Shown piece by piece: positions 59,634 to 64,000 of a stretch of DNA of 64,000 nt (position 1 is its first letter; the number at the start of each line of letters is the position of its first letter). Below the pieces are notes generated by a model that did not search any database, was not told the origin of the DNA, and saw nothing but the letters and a program-made list of their open reading frames with translations. The stretch is from the NCBI RefSeq assembly GCF_017303375.1, contig NZ_JAFKOH010000007.1:1-64000 (forward strand), written 5' to 3'. Made by a program: the position numbers and the translations under genes. This stretch comes from Bacillus sp. NTK074B. Its GTDB lineage: Bacteria > Bacillota > Bacilli > Bacillales > Bacillaceae_B.

Positions 59634-60848
59634 TTGGCACAAACTCTGACAAAGCCAGCAGTAAATCCTACTATTTATGGTATTCTTTTAGCAATCAGTT
59701 CGGGCCATTTTATTAATGATACCCTTCAGGCTGTGGTGCCGGCTATGTTTCCAATCATTGAAGAATCATTGCATCTGAGTTATACGCAAATTGGCTGGAT
59801 TGCATTTGCACTCAATATGACATCCTCTTTATTACAACCCGTATTTGGTTACTATGCCGATATTCGAGCGAGACCTTATTTACTACCGTTAGGGATGTTG
59901 TCGAGCTTAGCAGGATTGATAGGCTTTGCATTATCCGGTCACTTTATTTGGATTATCGTATCCGTATTGTTTATCGGATTTGGATCAGCCATTTTCCATC
60001 CAGAAGGGTCACGGGTTGCCTACTTGGCAGCGGGAAACCGCAGGGGACTGGCACAATCGATCTATCAGGTCGGAGGGAATACAGGTCAATCCCTGGCGCC
60101 ATTGATTACAGCCTTTATATTCGTTCCTTTTGGACAGAAAGGAGCGTTGTGGTTCACCATCGTGGCAATCTTAGGCGTGTTAGTGTTACTTCGTGTATCT
60201 GCCTGGTATTCTGAAAGGCTTGATTCGAATGAGAGAAAGCATCAGAGACAGAAAACTGCATCAACAAAAATATCGATTCATCCAAAAGTGAAGTGGGCAA
60301 TGGTATTTGTGGTATTCCTTGTATTTGCCAGATCATGGTATGGAGCCGGAATTTCAAATTATTATCAATTTTATTTGATTGAAGACTATGGTCTTTCCAT
60401 TAAAGAAGCACAAGCGTACATATTTGTATTTATGTTTGCCGGGGTACTTGGAACGTTCTTAGGCGGGCCTCTAGCTGATCGTTTTGGGAAAAGAAACATC
60501 ATCTTTTTTTCCATGATAGGTGCCGCACCCTTGACCCTCGCATTACCGTATTTGTCTTTAGTCATGGTTTATCCATTCATTTTTTGTATAGGGCTTATAT
60601 TGTCATCAAGCTTCAGTGTCATTGTCGTGTATGCTCAGGAACTTTTGCCCAGTAAAATCGGGATGGTGTCAGGATTGACCGTTGGACTGGCTTTTGGAAT
60701 GGGGGCAGTTGGAGCCGTCCTGTTTGGAGGTCTTGCTGATCTATTTACCATTCGGTTTGTGATGGTTCTATGCAGCTTCCTTCCCCTCTTCGGAATGATG
60801 ACATTTTTTCTTCCATCAGACGAAACCGTTCGAAGCTTTCATAAGTAA
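59634..60848 (+). CDS. MFS transporter, fosmidomycin-resistance (Fsr) type
   Basis: Twelve-helix MFS exporter of 404 aa. The Fsr subfamily is recognised from HFINDTLQAVVPAMFP in TM1, QIGWIAFALNMTSSLLQPVFGYYAD, and GSAIFHPEGSRVAYLAAG followed by RRGLAQSIYQVGGNTGQSLAP. Loop 8-9 carries GPLADRFGKRN, the second copy of motif A. Characterised homologues export fosmidomycin and related phosphonates, though the natural substrate is unknown. The TTG start has AAAGGGGAGG. Monocistronic; repeat B copy 4 follows within 10 nt. Confidence 0.9.
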   Translation: MAQTLTKPAVNPTIYGILLAISSGHFINDTLQAVVPAMFPIIEESLHLSYTQIGWIAFALNMTSSLLQPVFGYYADIRARPYLLPLGMLSSLAGLIGFALSGHFIWIIVSVLFIGFGSAIFHPEGSRVAYLAAGNRRGLAQSIYQVGGNTGQSLAPLITAFIFVPFGQKGALWFTIVAILGVLVLLRVSAWYSERLDSNERKHQRQKTASTKISIHPKVKWAMVFVVFLVFARSWYGAGISNYYQFYLIEDYGLSIKEAQAYIFVFMFAGVLGTFLGGPLADRFGKRNIIFFSMIGAAPLTLALPYLSLVMVYPFIFCIGLILSSSFSVIVVYAQELLPSKIGMVSGLTVGLAFGMGAVGAVLFGGLADLFTIRFVMVLCSFLPLFGMMTFFLPSDETVRSFHK

Positions 60849-60855
60849 ATATAAA

Positions 60856-61116
60856 GAAGAGGCTGGGACAAAAGGGTTTCAGCTAAAGAAAAATCCGAAC
60901 GAGTAAGCGTTTTATTCCAATCACTCGTTCGGATTTTTAATTTTTAATGCTAGAGCTTAATCCATGTATTAAGCTCTAGCTGTTAATTGGAGTGCAAGAG
61001 GAAGACTTCCGCCCGGGGAAAGCGAAGTCTTTCACGGAAATCATCAGCGGTGTAACACGTGATCTAAATGTTCGTCTTCAGAGTGAATAGATTTAGTTAT
61101 GTCCCGGCCTCTTTTT
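60856..61116. repeat. Dispersed repeat family B, copy 4 (inverted orientation)
   Basis: About 260 bp in the opposite orientation to copies 1-3. Left end GAGGCTGGGACAAAAGGG, right end ATGTCCCGGCCTCTTT; inner pair AATCCGAACGAG...CTCGTTCGGATT near the left end. Contains a shortened middle. Lies between two convergent genes. Confidence 0.9.
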
Positions 61117-61133
61117 TTGCATGAGATTGATTG

Positions 61134-62426
61134 TTAAGAAAATGCAAAGTAAAGAATGAATAATCCGCAAAGGATATACATGATGGGATGAACTTCTTTC
61201 CATTTCTTCAATGAAATCATGGCAAATGGATAGAGAATGAATCCTAAGGCAATCCCAGTTGCAACACTAAAAGTTAACGGCATCATAATGATGGTAACGA
61301 AGGACGGGATGACAACCTCAAGTCGATTCCAATTGATATGCCTTACTTCGGTGGCCATTAAAGCCCCGACAATAATGAGTGCCGGTGCCGTAACCTCAGG
61401 TGTTATAACAGATAAAACAGGTGAGAAGAACAATGCAATCGTGAAACAAATGGCAATTACGACCGAAGTGAACCCCGTTCGACCTCCTACCGCTACGCCT
61501 GCAGAAGATTCCACAAAAGAGGCAGTCGTTGAGGTACCGAAAATTGCACCTGCCACACCTGAAGCAGAGTCAGCGAGAAGGGCTCTGCCTGCATTCGGGA
61601 TTTGATTATTCTTCATAATTCCTGCCTGGCTGGCAACGGCTATCAATGCTCCTGCTGTATCAAAGAAAGCGACAAATAGGAAAGTGAAGATAACGGCCAA
61701 AATCTCAAAGGTAAAAATATCGCCCAAGTGCGTAAATACAACACCGAATGTAGGTTCCAGACTAGGGACCTTCCCGATAACAGAGTGGGGCACGTCAATT
61801 TTTCCCACGATCATACCGATGACGGTGGTAGCAACCATCCCGTAGAATATGCCGCCTTTAATCCCTTTGACTAACATCATCAACGTAATGATGAATCCGA
61901 ATACGGCAAGCAATGTGGCGGGAGAAGAAAGATCCCCGATTGAAACAAATGTTTCAGGATTGGAGACAACGAGCCCTGCGTTCTTAAATCCAATGAAGGC
62001 AACGAAGAATCCTATTCCTCCTGCAATGGCGAATTTTAAATCCTTTGGGATGACGTTGATGATTTTCTCCCGGATTTTCATTACGCTTAAGATCATGAAT
62101 ATAATTCCGGCAATGAAGACCCCGGTTAGTGCTATTTCCCAAGGGACCCCCATACCGATGCATACTGAAAAGGTAAAGAAGGAGTTCAGACCCATACTTG
62201 GGGCTATGCCTATTGGGAAATTAGCAAGAATCCCGATTAGAAGGGAACCTACTATCGCAGATAGGGCAGTAGCCGTGAATAAGGCACCTTTATCCATTCC
62301 TGCCTGACTTAGAATGATGGGATTAACGACAAGAATGTAGGCCATGGAAAGAAAGGTCGTCACTCCTGCCAATGTTTCTGTTCTATAAGTTGTCCCTCTT
62401 TCAGCGAATTGAAAGAATCTTTTCAT
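61134..62426 (-). CDS. pbuG: NCS2 family guanine/hypoxanthine permease
   Basis: Proton-coupled purine-base permease of the AzgA-like NCS2 branch, 430 aa with about 14 membrane segments. Opens with MKRFFQFAERGTTYRTETLA, followed by TTFLSMAYILVVNPIIL and IGIAPSMGLNSFFTFS, which match PbuG closely; the second substrate-binding region shows FVAFFDTAGALIAVASQAG and GTSTTASFVESSAGV. ATG 62426 has CAGGAGGG at 6 nt. The upstream guanine-type riboswitch and attenuator imply repression by guanine or hypoxanthine. Single gene. Confidence 0.92.
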   Translation of the reverse strand: MKRFFQFAERGTTYRTETLAGVTTFLSMAYILVVNPIILSQAGMDKGALFTATALSAIVGSLLIGILANFPIGIAPSMGLNSFFTFSVCIGMGVPWEIALTGVFIAGIIFMILSVMKIREKIINVIPKDLKFAIAGGIGFFVAFIGFKNAGLVVSNPETFVSIGDLSSPATLLAVFGFIITLMMLVKGIKGGIFYGMVATTVIGMIVGKIDVPHSVIGKVPSLEPTFGVVFTHLGDIFTFEILAVIFTFLFVAFFDTAGALIAVASQAGIMKNNQIPNAGRALLADSASGVAGAIFGTSTTASFVESSAGVAVGGRTGFTSVVIAICFTIALFFSPVLSVITPEVTAPALIIVGALMATEVRHINWNRLEVVIPSFVTIIMMPLTFSVATGIALGFILYPFAMISLKKWKEVHPIMYILCGLFILYFAFS

Positions 62427-62451
62427 GAATAACCCTCCTGGTAGATAAAAT

Positions 62452-62481
62452 AAAAAAACTCTGGTGAAAATCAACCAGAGT
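62452..62481 (-). terminator. Expression-platform terminator of the purine riboswitch
   Basis: On the minus strand ACTCTGGT / ACCAGAGT hairpin plus T7, 26 nt before the pbuG start. A longer antiterminator helix can form upstream between TCTACAAGATAAA and TTTATCCTGTAGA. Confidence 0.88.
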
Positions 62482-62521
62482 GTCCTCTACAGGATAAAAT
62501 AATTCCATTGGCATTACTTTA

Positions 62522-62587
62522 TCTTGTAGACAAGCCATTTAAGGTAGCTGGTAGAAACGTTCAAGCCATATTCTTGAACTTATACAA
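62522..62587 (-). promoter_or_regulatory. Purine riboswitch aptamer (guanine/hypoxanthine class)
   Basis: On the minus strand P1 CTTGTA/TACAAG encloses P2 (GTTCAAG/CTTGAAC), the junction AATATGG, J2/3 GTTTCTACC, and L3 CCTTAAAT. The base preceding the 3' P1 strand (equivalent of position 74) is C, giving guanine rather than adenine specificity. P3 seems one nucleotide longer than in the xpt aptamer. Confidence 0.93.
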
Positions 62588-62807
62588 GGTCTATTTGTTT
62601 GTTATAATTGAATTAGAAGAATCATAACAACTCACTATTGACAGGTCAATGGAACCAGTAAAAGTTCATGTATTCATTATTTTCTAAATTGATGATTTAT
62701 TGTAAAAAACCTTATCCGCACTATACAACGCAAGTGAAAAAAGCTATATTTAGTGAATACAAACGTAGAGAAATTAAAAGTTTACTCATATAGGAGGAAA
62801 GAATATA

Positions 62808-63665
62808 ATGTCTTCTTTAAAACCAGGTACGGTAGTGGATTTATTCGTTGATCATGAAGTACCATATGGTTTCTTTTTAACGAATGATGAGGATCGTGTA
62901 TTGCTGCATCACTCTGAAATAACGGAAGAAATTCAAGAAGGAGATACAGTGAAAGTATTTCTGTATCATGACAAGGACGTTCGTCTGACAGCAACTATGC
63001 GTATCCCTAAAGTACAGGTCGGTGCATACGGTTGGGCAGAAGTTGTGGACAAACGGGAAGATTTAGGTGTCTTTGTTAATATTGGGCTTCCTAAGGATAT
63101 TCTGGTCTCATCGGATGACCTTCCGGGGTTTTTGGAGCTTTGGCCAAATCCCGGTGACCAGTTGTTTCTGACCTTGAATCGGGATAAGCAAGACCGTCTA
63201 TACGGACGATTGGCAACTGAAAATATCATCGAACAGGTGTCCAGAAGAGCTTCCACTGACATGATGAATGCGAAAGTGCAGGGGCGAGTGTATCGACTTC
63301 TCAGAGTCGGAACTTTCTTCCTATCTGATCAAGGGTATCGATGCTTCGTTCACATGAATGAACGAAAGCAAGAGCCAAGACTCGGGGAACTTGTTGAAGG
63401 GAGAGTCATCGACGTGAAGGATGACGGGAATGTAAATGTTTCATTCCTACCTTTAAAGCAGGATAAAATGCAGGATGATGCGGAAGTCATTCTTGAATAT
63501 TTGGAAGAGCGCAATGGTGCCATTCCTTTTTGGGATAAAAGTCAGCCGGACGAAATCAAAGACCGTTTCAATATGAGTAAGGCGTCCTTTAAACGCGCCC
63601 TGGGTAAACTGATGAAAGAAGATCAGGTGTATCAGGAGGAAGGCTGGACGTACTTAAAGAAATAA
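62808..63665 (+). CDS. cvfB: CvfB/YitL family S1-domain RNA-binding protein
   Basis: RNA-binding regulator of 285 aa consisting of S1-like domains and a C-terminal winged helix. The first domain starts LKPGTVVDLFVDHEVPYGFFL, the second has AEVVDKREDLGVFVNIGLPKDILV, the third AKVQGRVYRLLRVGTFFL, and the end SKASFKRALGKLMKEDQV is the winged-helix recognition region. CvfB affects virulence and stress gene expression in Staphylococcus; its Bacillus role is little known. TAGGAGG at 9 nt from the ATG. A terminator follows directly. Confidence 0.93.
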   Translation: MSSLKPGTVVDLFVDHEVPYGFFLTNDEDRVLLHHSEITEEIQEGDTVKVFLYHDKDVRLTATMRIPKVQVGAYGWAEVVDKREDLGVFVNIGLPKDILVSSDDLPGFLELWPNPGDQLFLTLNRDKQDRLYGRLATENIIEQVSRRASTDMMNAKVQGRVYRLLRVGTFFLSDQGYRCFVHMNERKQEPRLGELVEGRVIDVKDDGNVNVSFLPLKQDKMQDDAEVILEYLEERNGAIPFWDKSQPDEIKDRFNMSKASFKRALGKLMKEDQVYQEEGWTYLKK

Positions 63666-63674
63666 TTCAATACA

Positions 63675-63706
63675 AAAGAGTGCTGACGCATTGTCAGCAC
63701 TCTTTG
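63675..63706. terminator. Bidirectional terminator after cvfB
   Basis: AAAGAGTGCTGAC / GTCAGCACTCTTT with a 5-nt loop. Confidence 0.92.
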
Positions 63707-63713
63707 TTTACAT

Positions 63714-64000
63714 TTAGAGAGGAAGGTCTTTTTCGACTTTTCGTACTTCCTTTTTTGCTCTAACCGGTGTAATTGGTAACAGGGTTCCCAACAATGCAAT
63801 GAAGGAGCATCCTATAAGTAAAGAGGAATATCCTTTCAAAGCAATGGTGGATAATAACCCGAACACGACAAGATCCAAGCATGAATCCACTATGGAGAGC
63901 AATGAAATCGTCGTGGCCCTGATCCCTGAAGGAATCAAATCATTACTTAATTGAGAGTATATGGGATAGCGGATAGCCCTCACAAGTCTTAACAGAAAGA
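63714..64000 (-). CDS. MFS transporter, C-terminal part (cut by window end)
   Basis: The frame is open to the window edge, so this is the last about 95 codons of a minus-strand gene. The segment includes an amphipathic loop YSQLSNDLIPSGIRATTISL, typical of the loop before the eleventh helix in MFS proteins, then two membrane helices (SIVDSCLDLVVFGLLSTIAL and SSLLIGCSFIALLGTLLP) and a charged tail. The true start lies outside the window; the GTG at 63983 is not one. Confidence 0.75.
   Translation of the reverse strand, partial: FLLRLVRAIRYPIYSQLSNDLIPSGIRATTISLLSIVDSCLDLVVFGLLSTIALKGYSSLLIGCSFIALLGTLLPITPVRAKKEVRKVEKDLPL

Noticed and set aside
61237-62307. Long plus-strand frames opposite pbuG
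   Set aside because: Antisense shadows; pbuG motifs and riboswitch fix the coding strand.
1-64000. CRISPR arrays, rRNA or tRNA genes, transposases, prophage genes
   Set aside because: None recognised by reading both strands: no regularly spaced direct repeats, no cloverleaf T-loop motifs, and no integrase- or transposase-like proteins.

Overview
This 64 kb window comes from a low-GC, spore-forming Bacillaceae chromosome (Bacillus sensu lato; species not determinable by eye). The evidence is strong AGGAGG-type ribosome binding sites, frequent TTG/GTG starts, two complete gerA-type germinant-receptor operons, an Sda-like checkpoint protein, a YhcN-type spore lipoprotein, a CcpA-type cre site before odhAB, and intrinsic terminators after most genes. 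No rRNA, tRNA, CRISPR array, prophage or transposase was seen. The content is chromosomal core plus ordinary accessory genes.

Layout. 0-7.7 kb: peptidase-E-like protein, LEA-like small protein, AI-2E-family permease, germination operon 1 (gerA-gerB-gerC), and a tetR-SMR-SMR efflux operon with a palindromic operator. 7.7-16.5 kb: small enzymes (Pth2, VOC, Nudix, RsbR-like STAS, histidine phosphatase, DCC oxidoreductase, UPF0047, 2H phosphoesterase, PxpA), several small proteins and a candidate rod-shaped ncRNA. 16.6-21 kb: MFS exporter, a 41-aa membrane peptide, an OmpR/HisKA two-component system and an Hsp20-like protein. 21-28 kb: odhA-odhB, an Sda-like gene and an acyl-CoA synthetase. 28-37 kb: YkqA-like protein, DedA, GNAT, the MoxR/VWA pair yojN-yojO and a CPA1 Na+/H+ antiporter. 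37-43.5 kb: aldehyde dehydrogenase, xpaC-yaaN, and a second YidC-type insertase preceded by a MifM-like arrest leader; then a cupredoxin and DUF1033. 43.9-47.7 kb: germination operon 2 on the minus strand. 48-56 kb: small proteins, amidohydrolase, recQ, ABC-F ATPase, ykvA, DUF4395. 56-64 kb: a Smr-less MutS2 paralogue behind a complex attenuator leader, a ZIP-like transporter, a YhcN/YlaJ lipoprotein, an Fsr-like MFS protein, pbuG with a purine riboswitch, cvfB, and a partial MFS gene cut by the window end.

The most interesting signals are in leaders and intergenic DNA. (1) The about 390-nt leader of the MutS2-like gene has a 7-codon uORF, a long helix whose 5' arm lies inside that uORF, two successive terminator-like hairpins, and a 17-codon uORF overlapping the mutS start. 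It resembles the ribosome-stalling attenuators of antibiotic-response genes, but here it controls a MutS2 paralogue lacking the Smr domain. (2) A MifM-type sensor upstream of yidC has a 14-bp hairpin sequestering the yidC ribosome binding site. (3) Two dispersed repeat families occur: four copies of a 260-340 bp element with GAGGCTGGGACA/TGTCCCAGCCTC ends, all at gene 3' ends, and three copies of a second element sharing a GCTCTGTCAT...GTGTGGTGCAGGAGG core. (4) Two structured intergenic RNAs of unknown class lie at 16.0 and 54.7 kb. At least seven small genes under 60 codons with good ribosome binding sites are also reported.
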